Source of the DNA: Bacteroides acidifaciens
GTDB lineage: Bacteria > Bacteroidota > Bacteroidia > Bacteroidales > Bacteroidaceae
DNA length: 64,000 bases
Assembly: GCF_903181435.1 (NCBI RefSeq)
Contig: NZ_CAEUHO010000005.1
Coordinates: forward strand, 124,001 to 188,000
Direction of reading: 5' to 3'
Below the pieces are notes generated by a model. That model was not told the origin of the DNA. It saw only the letters and a program-made list of their open reading frames with translations, and did no database searches. Each line of letters opens with the position of its first letter. Position 1 is the stretch's first letter. Positions 1 to 9,502 of this stretch are shown piece after piece. Made by a program: the position numbers and the translations under genes.

Positions 1-1871
1 ACGCTTTCCCTATTCAATATTCCAATGGATATTGGGGAGGAGAAAAAGGGGTTACGAATCCTTATTGGCAGGTGACCAGAGCCGGATATGTGGAGGATTG
101 GCAAAGTACATTGAACTCAATGGTCAGTCTGGACCAGGATTTCTCTTTTATTACCGAAGGATTGAAGGCTAATGTCAAGTTTGCCTTTGATACGCAAGCA
201 TGGCATGGCAACAAGTACACGCAGCAAGATGAAATCTGGCACGCGATACGGCGTGACGCAAATGGGGATTTGGTATTCAACTCCGAACCGGAAACTGCGA
301 AGGGCGGACCGTGGTTTGATAATAAGTCCGGTGGTAATAATGCCACTTACCTGGAAGCCTCTATTACTTACAACCGTTTGTTCGGGAAACATCGCGTAGG
401 CGGCCTGTTCCTGTATAATCAACGGGTAAAAAATGAAACATACAGGAATAAGAGTTATAAAGACAACATATCTTCTATCAAATCATTGCCGTATAAGAAT
501 CAGGGTATTGCGGGACGTCTGACTTATGATTACGATAGCCGTTACTTTATTGAGGGAAACTTCGGATATAATGGTTCCGAGAATTTCGCTGCCGGTCATC
601 GCGTCGGTTTCTTCCCGGCTGTGGCTGTGGGATGGTATATATCCAATGAAAAGTTCTTCGCCCCGCTGACTGATGTGGTTTCCAAGTTGAAATTGAAGGC
701 ATCTGTCGGTCAGGTAGGTAATGACCAGATTGGCGGGGATGTCCGTTTTATCTATTTGGGCACTGTGGCTACCACAGGCAATTATGTATATGGTAATTAT
801 ACAAAGACCGGCGGCGAGCGTGTAAATGAAGTGGCCAACCCGAATGTCGGCTGGGAGGTTTCAACTAAACAAAATTATGGTTTTGAATTGGGCTTGTTCA
901 ACAAACTGGAAATACAAGGTGACTGGTATCACGATGTGCGCGACCATATTTTTGTGCGCAACAACAATATCCCTGCTTATGTGGGTATGACTACCGTACC
1001 TATGGTAAACGTGGGTAAGATGAAAAGCTGGGGTTTTGACGGTTCGTTGGAATACCATGACAGGATAGGTCTGGTGAATGTGACCGGACGTGGAACATTT
1101 ACCTACGCCAATAATGAAATTCTGCGCAACGGTGATGCCTTGAATAAATATCCGTGGATGAATTCTGTCGGTCAGAAAATATATCAGAAATTTGGTTGGG
1201 AAGCTGTGGGGCTGTTCGAGTCGCAGGAAGAAATCAACCGTAGCCCGGTTCAGTTTAGTGAAGGTAATCATAGCCGCCTGCGTCCGGGCGACATCAAATA
1301 TCGTGATTTGAACGGTGACGGTGTGATTGATGATTATGACAAGATGCCTATCGGTTATTGCGATGTTCCGGAAATTACATACGGCTTTGGTGGTGCGATA
1401 GAATGGAAAGGTTTTGATGTATCTATCTTCTTCCAGGGCACGGCTCGCGTATCATTGTTTGAAGAAGGCTCTACGATAGTTCCGTTCACTTCCGGTTATA
1501 AGAACAACGACGGTTTCTTGAAAGGAGTAATGGAAGACCGTTGGACTGTGGACAATCCGAACCCGAATGCCCGTTATCCTCGTACGATACGTTCGAGTGA
1601 TGCTTTGGACAATAATAACACAAAGAAATCATCTTTCTGGGTACGTAATGCTGCTTTCCTTCGTTTGAAGAATGCTGAGATAGGCTATACTTTCCCGAAA
1701 AGATGGTTGGAAAAGATGTCTATCCAGAATTTACGCTTGTATGTATCGGGAGTGAACTTGCTGACTTGGGCACCGGATGTGCACCTGTTCGACCCGGACT
1801 TGGGTTCCGGCGACGGAAGAAAGTATCCCCCGACACGTGTGTTTAATGTAGGTTTAAATATTAATTTCTAA
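1..1871 (+). CDS. SusC-like TonB-dependent outer-membrane transporter, 5' end outside the window
   Basis: This is the C-terminal part of a SusC-family porin. The reading frame is open from base 3 with no start, so the gene begins upstream of the window and the coding region cannot be started at an internal GTG at base 72. About 622 codons are visible, and a full SusC has about 1000. The visible part is all beta-barrel: alternating aromatic strands, a DxNGDGxID-type calcium-like loop near bases 1306-1335 (typical of SusC proteins), and a C-terminal strand ending in NINF with a terminal Phe. SusC forms the channel and the SusD encoded 11 bases downstream forms the lid that binds the glycan at the cell surface. 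It heads an operon of glycosidases and protease-like genes on the same strand. The plug and any signalling domain are not visible, so the regulator class cannot be read from this gene. Confidence 0.95.
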   Translation, partial: AFPIQYSNGYWGGEKGVTNPYWQVTRAGYVEDWQSTLNSMVSLDQDFSFITEGLKANVKFAFDTQAWHGNKYTQQDEIWHAIRRDANGDLVFNSEPETAKGGPWFDNKSGGNNATYLEASITYNRLFGKHRVGGLFLYNQRVKNETYRNKSYKDNISSIKSLPYKNQGIAGRLTYDYDSRYFIEGNFGYNGSENFAAGHRVGFFPAVAVGWYISNEKFFAPLTDVVSKLKLKASVGQVGNDQIGGDVRFIYLGTVATTGNYVYGNYTKTGGERVNEVANPNVGWEVSTKQNYGFELGLFNKLEIQGDWYHDVRDHIFVRNNNIPAYVGMTTVPMVNVGKMKSWGFDGSLEYHDRIGLVNVTGRGTFTYANNEILRNGDALNKYPWMNSVGQKIYQKFGWEAVGLFESQEEINRSPVQFSEGNHSRLRPGDIKYRDLNGDGVIDDYDKMPIGYCDVPEITYGFGGAIEWKGFDVSIFFQGTARVSLFEEGSTIVPFTSGYKNNDGFLKGVMEDRWTVDNPNPNARYPRTIRSSDALDNNNTKKSSFWVRNAAFLRLKNAEIGYTFPKRWLEKMSIQNLRLYVSGVNLLTWAPDVHLFDPDLGSGDGRKYPPTRVFNVGLNINF

Positions 1872-1882
1872 TACTAAAAGAC

Positions 1883-3748
1883 ATGTTGATAATGAAATCC
1901 AACTATATGAAACGTATTATGTTTGCGGCTGTTGCAGCCTTGACAATGTCGTCTTGTGATTCGTTCCTGGATACGTCTCCCGAAGACCTGCGTTCGCCCG
2001 ACCAGATTTATGAGACTTATTCGTCTACACAGAATGCCATGTTCGGTGTCTATTCCTACATCCGTGATACATATCCTTTCGGCATGCCGGATACATACAG
2101 TACCAGTGACGTCGATGTGGCTTATACGAATGTGCATACATTCGATATGGGTGTGTGGAGTGCTTCGTCAGCGCAATACGATAAATGGTACACCTTTTAT
2201 AAAGCGATCCGCGAAGCTACGTATTTTCTTCAGAATGTAGACAAATGCCCGGATCCGCGTCTGACTTATGACACTCGTGAGCAATGGAAAGCGGAGGTAC
2301 GTTGTGTACGTGCTTATTACTATGCGCAGTTGATGCGTATGTACGGTCCGGTAATCCTGTTGAAAGACGAGCAGCCGGATTTCACCGGTACGGATATGTT
2401 TCGTGCACGTAACACATGGGACGAATGTGTTGAATGGATTACGGATGAATTTACTGACCTGATAGAAAATTCCGCCTTGCCTTTGAAATCGGAGGGTGAA
2501 ACCTACGCCCGTATGAACAGGGGAATTGCCAAGGCTTATCTGGCGCGTATCCTCTTACAGTCGGCGAGCCCGCAATTCAATGGCAACCCGAAGTATGCCA
2601 ATATCCGCAATGCGGACGGCACTCCTTTGTTTTCTGCCACGTATGATAAAAACAAATGGGAACTGGCACGTCAGGCTGCTTTGAGCCTGATAAAGGACGG
2701 TAATTATGATCTTGTCAAAGTGCTGTATGAAAGTGGCGCCAATATGGGCGAGATTGACCCTTATACTTCTTATAAATCGGTATTTACCACTTCACAGAAT
2801 AAGGAAATGATTTTCTCTTACCTCGAAGACGGCGGTACTATTGACAAGCGTCTTGCTCCTAACAGCAACGGTGGCTGGGGGGGAGGCTACAATCCGACTC
2901 AGGAAATCGTAGATGCGTATGCAATGTCGGAAACCGGGCGTTTCCCGATTACAGGGTATGCGGACGAAGACCGTACTACACCGATTATTGATCCGGAAGC
3001 GGGGTATAAGGAAGTCGGATATTCTCAGTTTACGAATCCCTGCGAGAACAAGGAGAGGAAGACTTATAATATGTTTGTGGGACGTGAACCTCGTTTTTAT
3101 GTGTCGATAGTGTATGGCGGTATGTCTTGGTTTATTCCAAAGAAAGCGGGTGAAAGAATTTATCTGGAGATGTATAAAAACGGCAATAATGGGCCGGATG
3201 CTTCTCACAACCATTTTACAACGGGATATAATATGGCAAAACTGGCTATGCCGGAATATGAAGCCAGTCCTACGAAGAATGTGAAACGGGAATTACCTTA
3301 TATCCGTTACGCTGAAATTCTGCTGAACTATGTGGAGGCTGCTATCGAGGTAGGTGACTTGAAAGACCCGAATCTGCTGACATATTGGAATGCGGTGCGC
3401 AACCGTGCAGGATTGAAGAATATAGAAGCAGCTTATCCTGAGGCTATGGAAGACCAGGATAAATTAAGGGATCTGATTCATCGTGAGCGTCGTGTGGAAT
3501 TTGCGTTCGAGGGTATCAACTTCTATGACTGCCGCCGTTGGCTGACAGCGGAAGCGACAGAAAAGGGAAATATTCATGGCATGAATATCCAGGCTACCGG
3601 TACTCCTGGTAAGGAAGAGTATCCGGATGCCTTCTTCCAGCGTACAGTCATAGAGAAACGTGTATTTACACCGAGTTTCTATCTGTTCCCGATTCCGCAG
3701 AGTGCGATTAACAAGAACCAAGATTTAGTACAGAACTATAAATGGTAA
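1883..3748 (+). CDS. SusD-like surface glycan-binding lipoprotein
   Basis: This is a SusD/RagB-family lipoprotein of about 620 residues, longer than many SusDs. The N-terminus is a lipoprotein signal peptide ending in a Cys after TMSS, followed by DSFLDTSPED, the usual SusD opening. The middle is helical TPR-like sequence. The C-terminus has the family hallmarks: a YIRYAEILLNYVEA helix, RNRAG, and an ERRVEFAFEG segment. Three in-frame ATGs (1883, 1892, 1907) could start it. The one at 1907 gives the most compact signal peptide, and the first is listed as the outer limit. It lies 11 bases after the SusC stop and is surely co-transcribed with it. It should bind the target glycan at the cell surface as the lid of the SusC channel. 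Confidence 0.95.
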   Translation: MLIMKSNYMKRIMFAAVAALTMSSCDSFLDTSPEDLRSPDQIYETYSSTQNAMFGVYSYIRDTYPFGMPDTYSTSDVDVAYTNVHTFDMGVWSASSAQYDKWYTFYKAIREATYFLQNVDKCPDPRLTYDTREQWKAEVRCVRAYYYAQLMRMYGPVILLKDEQPDFTGTDMFRARNTWDECVEWITDEFTDLIENSALPLKSEGETYARMNRGIAKAYLARILLQSASPQFNGNPKYANIRNADGTPLFSATYDKNKWELARQAALSLIKDGNYDLVKVLYESGANMGEIDPYTSYKSVFTTSQNKEMIFSYLEDGGTIDKRLAPNSNGGWGGGYNPTQEIVDAYAMSETGRFPITGYADEDRTTPIIDPEAGYKEVGYSQFTNPCENKERKTYNMFVGREPRFYVSIVYGGMSWFIPKKAGERIYLEMYKNGNNGPDASHNHFTTGYNMAKLAMPEYEASPTKNVKRELPYIRYAEILLNYVEAAIEVGDLKDPNLLTYWNAVRNRAGLKNIEAAYPEAMEDQDKLRDLIHRERRVEFAFEGINFYDCRRWLTAEATEKGNIHGMNIQATGTPGKEEYPDAFFQRTVIEKRVFTPSFYLFPIPQSAINKNQDLVQNYKW

Positions 3749-3765
3749 GAAAGAAGATGATAACG

Positions 3766-5502
3766 ATGAAAAAATATATAAGCTTTTTGTTTGCAGCTCT
3801 TTTATTGGGAACTTCCTGTACCGATACCAGAACTGACTACATGATGGGGGATACCGCTTATTTCCCGAAAAGTGATTTGCAGAAAGAGACCTTGTACGTG
3901 ATGAATGCCAATGACCATGTATATGATATATGGATTCATAAAGCAGGCTATTATCAGAACAAGTTTGCGGGAAAAGTGGAACTGGACTATAATTATCTGG
4001 TTCAATATAACACGGAAAACGGTACGGACTATGAAATGCTGGATCAGAAATATTACTCCTTTGACCGCAACTTTGTTATCGAGGCAGGGACGGATGAAGT
4101 GGCAGTGCCGTTGAGCTTGAAAATAGAGCAGCTTCTTCAGGATGAAGGATATGGGGTTTATTACGTTCCCCTGTCCGTAAGCAGCCTGACGCCGGAAGAA
4201 GATGTCTATGTGGATAAATCTCATTTTATTTTGGTGCTGGATATAAGAAAGCCGGTATTGGTGATTGACGGCACGGAAGGGGAACAAAGAGGAAATGTAT
4301 TCCTGGACTTGTCCAAGGCGACTACTGAACGTCAGATTGATATTACAGCCAAACTGGATATTAACACGATGGAGGAATTAGTGGTTACTTATGGTTATGA
4401 TAAGGATGCAGACAACCTGCTTACGGAAGAGGAGAAGTCTCATTTGCTGACTGCCGGATTTACGTATGCGCCAAGCGTGAAGATTCCTGTCGGTGAGAAG
4501 TATGCGGAAAATTACCTGACCCTGAAACCTGCGGAAATGCGGGACGGCAAATGGATACTTCCGGTACGTGTGGGAACGACAAATGACAAGGTCGGTTCTG
4601 ATGGGAACGAAAACTGGCTGAAGCTGACTGTTATCAAAGGCTCTTTGGACAGTAAAGTTATTTTGGAAGGAGAATATGTGCAGGGTGGCGATATTATCCT
4701 TGCTTCGGACGACATACCGTCTGATAAAGAGATTGCTGATGTAAGTGCGATTGGAGATTTATCATATTCTGTTCAGGACAAGTATGGTGATAATCCGGAC
4801 TGGCTGCAAGTGAACCGTGCAAACGGTAAAATCTGTATTACTGTAACCGGCAAAAACACTTCCACATGGCAAGAGCGTGTTGCTACGATTAAGCTTGTTG
4901 ATGAGGAGACTTGGCTTGAAAAAGAGATTGTTGTCAGACAAGGTATGGAAGGTTGTGGAATCATCTTGAATAAATCCCTGTGGAGCGTAGTAGGTTACAG
5001 CGATCATGTTTCAGGCAAAGAATCTGTCTTGGGCAGGCTGTTTGATAATTTCTGGCCGACAAGTAAGGCAGAGGTAGGTTCCGGAAGCACGTTGTCATAC
5101 ATAGAAATCGGCAGTAAAGGCTCGGAAGATGATCCTGTACAGATTGTATTTGATTTGGGTGAGAACCCTCACGCGTATAATTCGGTCGGATTAGTGCCAC
5201 GCCTGCAATGGGTGGGCAATTCTCCCAAGTATATGAAGATAGAGGTCAGTGATGCCGTACTGACACGTAGTGAGGATATTACAGACTGGACTCTTGTAGG
5301 TAGTGCGAAAAGAGACGCATTTACGAAAAGTGAGCTGGATGCCCATGATGCCGGTAACTGGAATGACTGGTACACTATCAAACAGTTTATTAAATGGCAT
5401 AACCTTGGCGAGAATATGAATCATCGGTATATACGTTTGTCTTTCTGGGATTCATGGTATAGTACACATTGCTTCGATGAAATCTTTGTCTCTGAGAAAT
5501 AA
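3766..5502 (+). CDS. DUF1735-type surface lipoprotein with C-terminal discoidin-like module (SusE/F position)
   Basis: This lipoprotein of about 578 residues (signal peptide with Cys after LLLGTS) follows SusD, where SusE/SusF-like surface glycan-binding proteins are usually found. The N-terminal region (about residues 25-140) resembles the DUF1735 beta-sandwich common in Bacteroides loci. A middle segment has a BACON-like look (WLQVNRANGKICITV). Residues about 405-578 form a module that recurs in the next gene: xLWSxxxYS, LFDxFWP, IVFDLGENP, PRLQW, CFDEIFV. This is probably a discoidin or F5/8-type carbohydrate-binding fold. An ATG at 3742 overlaps the SusD stop; the ATG at 3766 is preferred because it begins a clean lipoprotein signal and has AAGAAG nine bases upstream. 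No catalytic motif is visible. Ligand binding is inferred from position and fold. Confidence 0.8.
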   Translation: MKKYISFLFAALLLGTSCTDTRTDYMMGDTAYFPKSDLQKETLYVMNANDHVYDIWIHKAGYYQNKFAGKVELDYNYLVQYNTENGTDYEMLDQKYYSFDRNFVIEAGTDEVAVPLSLKIEQLLQDEGYGVYYVPLSVSSLTPEEDVYVDKSHFILVLDIRKPVLVIDGTEGEQRGNVFLDLSKATTERQIDITAKLDINTMEELVVTYGYDKDADNLLTEEEKSHLLTAGFTYAPSVKIPVGEKYAENYLTLKPAEMRDGKWILPVRVGTTNDKVGSDGNENWLKLTVIKGSLDSKVILEGEYVQGGDIILASDDIPSDKEIADVSAIGDLSYSVQDKYGDNPDWLQVNRANGKICITVTGKNTSTWQERVATIKLVDEETWLEKEIVVRQGMEGCGIILNKSLWSVVGYSDHVSGKESVLGRLFDNFWPTSKAEVGSGSTLSYIEIGSKGSEDDPVQIVFDLGENPHAYNSVGLVPRLQWVGNSPKYMKIEVSDAVLTRSEDITDWTLVGSAKRDAFTKSELDAHDAGNWNDWYTIKQFIKWHNLGENMNHRYIRLSFWDSWYSTHCFDEIFVSEK

Positions 5503-5534
5503 TGGAATATAAAAACGATTAAAATAAAATATTT

Positions 5535-7184
5535 ATGAGAAACATATTTTTATTACTATCGTGTCTGCTTTGTTTGCAGGCTTGTAATGATGAGAAAGAG
5601 GTGGACTGGACACCCGATGCGCTGACTGTATCTTGCAACGAAACTTTGGAAGAGGCAGGAGACGGACATTGGAAAGTGACTCTCCCTACTGAATATAAAG
5701 GTTCCGTGAAGTTGGAAATCCAGACTGATAAGGTTTGGGGAGTGGAGGTTTCTTATATGACGACTGAGGACGAAGAATGGATAACTCCTTCGGCAGAAGG
5801 GGGCAATGGCTCTGCTTCGTTGTCATTGGCTATTGCTGATAATAAGACAGCTAAAGACCGCAAGGCTTCTGTAGTGATTTCCACCAAAGGAGAGATTCCG
5901 GTGAAGAAAACAATCACGGTGGTTCAGGGAAATGTGGAGGAACTCTTGATTGTCGGTACGATTGATGAGGTAGGTTTCCCGGATGATGTCTTTGTTACAA
6001 AAAAGTCCGACGGCTCTTTTGATGTGACATTGCCTAAAGATTTTACGGAAGAAGGCGAGCGACAACTCAATATCTTGACTTATCAGGGAACGGCTACTCC
6101 AAGCATAGATATCACTTATCCTGATGAAGAAGTTGTAGATTGGGTTGTATTTACGGAGACTTCGGTAGCACCGTCGTCGGAATCTGGAGTTAAAACTCTG
6201 GCTTTGACAATCAAAGAAAATACAGGGAATATCTACCGTGAAGCATTGGTTAATTTTACTGCTACTGCCGGAGATATAACATCCGGAAAGAGTGTTAAAA
6301 TTGTGCAGTATGGAGTAGAAAGAATTGTTTGGAATGAGGAGTTCTGTCAACAAGAGAGCGAATTCATTGTAGCCGCAGATGCAAATGATAAAATTTGGGT
6401 TGCCACTTGTGAAAATATTAATCCTGCGGATTTGGAGTTAAACGGCAGCAATACGTGGTTGGAGTTGTCTCAGGAAGAAGGCAAAGTATATGCGAAAGTA
6501 TTGGCAAATGTGAGTACTAACAAGGAGCGTCGCTCTGATGTGGTTATAAAGAACAAGAAAACCGGTGCGGAAGTGAGAATTCCTTTTAAGCAGTGTATAC
6601 AGGGATATGGTATTGTATTAAGCAAGGCTTTGTGGAGCTTGGCTGCCTATAGTGGCGAGGGGACAGGTAGTGCCAGTAATGTAGCCAGCTATTTTAAACT
6701 GTTTGATGATTTTTGGCCGGCGAATAAGGCTGAAGCAGGGGCTACATACCAAGGTTCGAAGAATACGCATATTGAGGTGAAGTCCGGTACGGATAGTAAT
6801 CCGGTCAGCTTTACTTTTGATCTGGGAGAGAATCCTCGTGGATATGACTCTTTTGGATTGATGCCGAGATTACAATGGACAGCTCCGGCTCCTCAAACCA
6901 TAATGATTGAGGTTAGTGATAATTTGGAAAGTGGTTGGGAGACTGTAATAGAAAAAGTAACAGGGAATGGTTTCAAGAAAGAAGATATATATTATTTGAA
7001 TCCTGAACAATCCAATAATAGTAATTGGTATGATGCTCATTATGAGGGAATTGTTCATTGGTCTAAATTGGCTGATGAGAGAATTCAGAAGCGATATGTC
7101 CGTATATCAATGTATGAAACATTCTGGAGTGGCTTTCTTTGTCTGGATGAAGTCTTTGTTGCGGATCGGTCAAATGTAGAATAA
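5535..7184 (+). CDS. BACON-domain surface lipoprotein with the same C-terminal discoidin-like module
   Basis: This 549-residue lipoprotein has a short signal peptide with LQAC at the lipid site. Residues about 30-355 hold repeated immunoglobulin-like units of BACON type, recognisable from the pattern W(I/V)xx(S/T)...G...LxLxIxxN...R.A.VxxxxG...xxxxVxQ seen at least twice. BACON domains in Bacteroides often hold surface enzymes or binding proteins away from the membrane. Residues about 360-545 are homologous to the end of the previous protein (ALWSLAAYS, LFDDFWP, FDLGENP, PRLQW, CLDEVFV). The two genes probably arose by sharing or duplication of a binding module on different stalks. It sits 32 bases after the upstream gene and 15 bases before the next. 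A role as glycan-binding protein is likely but inferred. Confidence 0.8.
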   Translation: MRNIFLLLSCLLCLQACNDEKEVDWTPDALTVSCNETLEEAGDGHWKVTLPTEYKGSVKLEIQTDKVWGVEVSYMTTEDEEWITPSAEGGNGSASLSLAIADNKTAKDRKASVVISTKGEIPVKKTITVVQGNVEELLIVGTIDEVGFPDDVFVTKKSDGSFDVTLPKDFTEEGERQLNILTYQGTATPSIDITYPDEEVVDWVVFTETSVAPSSESGVKTLALTIKENTGNIYREALVNFTATAGDITSGKSVKIVQYGVERIVWNEEFCQQESEFIVAADANDKIWVATCENINPADLELNGSNTWLELSQEEGKVYAKVLANVSTNKERRSDVVIKNKKTGAEVRIPFKQCIQGYGIVLSKALWSLAAYSGEGTGSASNVASYFKLFDDFWPANKAEAGATYQGSKNTHIEVKSGTDSNPVSFTFDLGENPRGYDSFGLMPRLQWTAPAPQTIMIEVSDNLESGWETVIEKVTGNGFKKEDIYYLNPEQSNNSNWYDAHYEGIVHWSKLADERIQKRYVRISMYETFWSGFLCLDEVFVADRSNVE

Positions 7185-7199
7185 TAAAATTATTGAGTT

Positions 7200-8372
7200 A
7201 TGATAAAGTATTTAAAGAAATATGCATTAATAGCGTGCAGCCTGTTTACATTGGCTGCATGTGATCTCGAAATCGACATAACCAATCCGGGACTTATCAC
7301 TGAAAAACCGCAGGATAAGCCTCAAGTTGGAGAAACGATTACCTATCGTGCGCAAGTATGGGTGGAGAAAAATGATATGGAAGAGTTGTATGGTGGTGAG
7401 CGTCTGTTCAGACAGAATCTGGAGGCACTATTCCGTAATACCACTACTTTCTGGAATGAAAGTACCAATAAGTTTGATTACCGTTTTGAATGGGTTGTGG
7501 GTGAAGGAGACGATAATCTGGTCATTTATGAAATAGGCAGTGGTGTGAAAACCAAGGAACAATATAATGTGTATAAAAATAAAGCATACGGTACTTTGAA
7601 TACCGAAAAGTATGACTTTGTTCTTTTCTTGGCTTTGAATTGTCCTAAGGGTGAAGGCGGACTTTCTTGTGGCGGTGGCGGAGCAAGTAAACAGTCGGTA
7701 GTACAGTCTTATTTTGAAGGAAGCCATGATATTTTTGCCAAAAAATGGCCGGAAAAGGGTACATATAGCGATTTGGGGCATGAATATGGTCATGTTCGCG
7801 GTGCACAGGATTTATATCAGTACATGATCCCGGCTGAAAATAATCCGATCAGCCATGTTGCATATGATTATCCTAAATGTAACATGGGGACAGGTTATCA
7901 GGAATGGAGTGATTACTGCTCGGCGGTATTTAATCACAATGCACAATATAAGCAGCTTACTTCTGATATGACCAGAAGTACATATCCTAAGCAGATGTTG
8001 GTCCGGGTGACTAAAGATGGTAAGCCGGTACAACGCGCTACGGTAAATTTCTGGGGATCACGTGCGTCTTTTAGGGATATATATGCAGCACCTGGAAATT
8101 CGCCTTACATGAAGAAAAAAACTGATGCGAACGGTGAATTAACGATTAACGACATATACCGGATGTTTATTCCCGATTACAATAATACTCCGAATCTGCC
8201 GCCCAAGAGTCCTGTTGACGAGTTTCCATTCTCCCGTTGGTATTGTTTTGTGGTAGAAGTGGAATTGGACGGAGGTCAGACGAAGTGTGTATGGTTGTCG
8301 GACTTGGACATCGTTCCCGAATATTTGAACGGAGGACAACAAGAGCCTTATGTGTTTGAAATACAAATATAA
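7200..8372 (+). CDS. Putative metzincin-like zinc metalloprotease, lipoprotein (copy 1 of 3)
   Basis: This 390-residue lipoprotein (Cys in TLAACD) carries a complete metzincin-type zinc motif HExxHxxGxxD: His194, Glu195, His198, Gly201 and Asp204 in GHEYGHVRGAQD. A candidate Met-turn follows at CNMG (Met229), 31 residues after the second His. Upstream there is a hydrophobic strand KYDFVLFLAL followed by a glycine-rich loop SCGGGGAS. Residues about 265-390 look like a small beta-sandwich of the carboxypeptidase-regulatory kind. I do not recognise a named peptidase family. The motif is seen directly; protease activity is inferred. It is followed 10 bases later by a close paralogue that is secreted but not lipidated, and a third copy lies at 16276. 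The lipid anchor suggests it works at the cell surface or outer membrane on material captured by the SusC/SusD pair. Confidence 0.7.
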   Translation: MIKYLKKYALIACSLFTLAACDLEIDITNPGLITEKPQDKPQVGETITYRAQVWVEKNDMEELYGGERLFRQNLEALFRNTTTFWNESTNKFDYRFEWVVGEGDDNLVIYEIGSGVKTKEQYNVYKNKAYGTLNTEKYDFVLFLALNCPKGEGGLSCGGGGASKQSVVQSYFEGSHDIFAKKWPEKGTYSDLGHEYGHVRGAQDLYQYMIPAENNPISHVAYDYPKCNMGTGYQEWSDYCSAVFNHNAQYKQLTSDMTRSTYPKQMLVRVTKDGKPVQRATVNFWGSRASFRDIYAAPGNSPYMKKKTDANGELTINDIYRMFIPDYNNTPNLPPKSPVDEFPFSRWYCFVVEVELDGGQTKCVWLSDLDIVPEYLNGGQQEPYVFEIQI

Positions 8373-8382
8373 TGAGTTTTCT

Positions 8383-9471
8383 ATGGGTATTTTAAGATAT
8401 ATAGTAGTAACATGTAGCTGCCTTGTCTGGGCAGCTCATGTTTTTAGTGCGGATGTGAAAGATACGATTGAATATCGTGCACAAGTATGGGTGGACAAAA
8501 CTGATCTGGAACGTTATGGCGGAGAAGCGGATTTTAAGAAGAACTTGCAGAAGATGTTTCATAATACGACCCGTTTCTGGAATGAAAGTCCCAACAAATT
8601 TAATTATTATTTCCGTTTTGTTCCTGCCGATGAATTGTGTGTATATGATATTCAAGGGGATAAGGACAGATACAAAGAGTTTCAGAGAAAAGCTTTCGGG
8701 CCTCTTGATTTGTCTAAATACGACTTTGTGTTGTTTCTGGCATTAGGGGCGAAGAATGAAGGGCTTTCCTGTGGAGGTGGTGGAGCCAGCGGACAATCGG
8801 TAGTGATGTGCTATGTCCGTGAAGCGCACAATATTTTTACGGATGCGCTTTATCCTAATCAGGGAACATATAGCAATTTGGGACATGAATACGGGCACGT
8901 CCGTGGTGCGACGGACTTATATCAGTATATGATTGCGGCAGAGAACAATCCGGTGAGCCATGAGAAATTGACTCCGCCTAAGTGTAATATGGGAACCGGA
9001 TATCGTGTCTGGAGTAATTATTGTTCCGCTCTGTTCAATTATACGGCAAAAATGAAACCATTGGACAAGGATTTGTCGGACAAGGTTTTCCCGCGCAAGC
9101 TGGTGATTAAGGTTGATAAGAAAGGTAAACCGAAATCCAGCTATACGGTGAATTTCTATGGAACCCGTGCCGGCGGCAAATACAACAAGCGGGATGTATA
9201 TCCGAAAGTGTACAGAACTTATACTACCAATAAACGTGGCATGGTTGAAATAACCGATTTGTATAAGTTATATCATCCGGATATGACGGACCCGAATATT
9301 CCCCCGAAAGAACCGCAGGATTTATTTCCATATTCTTACTGGTTCAGCTTTTTGGTGGAAATAATAGATGATGCGGGACAAAAGAAATATGTATGGCTTC
9401 CTGATGTGGAACTGCAAAGGGAACATCTCGAAACAGGTAACGATACATATATGGTGAATGTAGCTTTTTAA
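8383..9471 (+). CDS. Putative metzincin-like zinc metalloprotease, secreted (copy 2 of 3)
   Basis: This is a paralogue of the preceding gene, about 362 residues. The ATG at 8383 is chosen because it starts a normal signal peptide (hydrophobic run, then HVFSA) and avoids the overlap an upstream ATG at 8350 would cause. There is no lipobox, so the product is probably periplasmic or released. The zinc motif is intact: His168, Glu169, His172, Gly175, Asp178 in GHEYGHVRGATD, with Met203 in CNMG. The sequence TIEYRAQVWVDK at the mature N-terminus and the glycine-rich LSCGGGGAS loop match copy 1 almost residue for residue. The C-terminal domain again ends in a beta-sandwich-like region. Having a lipidated and a soluble version next to each other suggests cleavage on both sides of the outer membrane, which is an inference. 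Confidence 0.7.
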   Translation: MGILRYIVVTCSCLVWAAHVFSADVKDTIEYRAQVWVDKTDLERYGGEADFKKNLQKMFHNTTRFWNESPNKFNYYFRFVPADELCVYDIQGDKDRYKEFQRKAFGPLDLSKYDFVLFLALGAKNEGLSCGGGGASGQSVVMCYVREAHNIFTDALYPNQGTYSNLGHEYGHVRGATDLYQYMIAAENNPVSHEKLTPPKCNMGTGYRVWSNYCSALFNYTAKMKPLDKDLSDKVFPRKLVIKVDKKGKPKSSYTVNFYGTRAGGKYNKRDVYPKVYRTYTTNKRGMVEITDLYKLYHPDMTDPNIPPKEPQDLFPYSYWFSFLVEIIDDAGQKKYVWLPDVELQREHLETGNDTYMVNVAF

Positions 9472-9502
9472 CAGGAAATAAACTAGAAAAAACACTTGTA
9501 CT

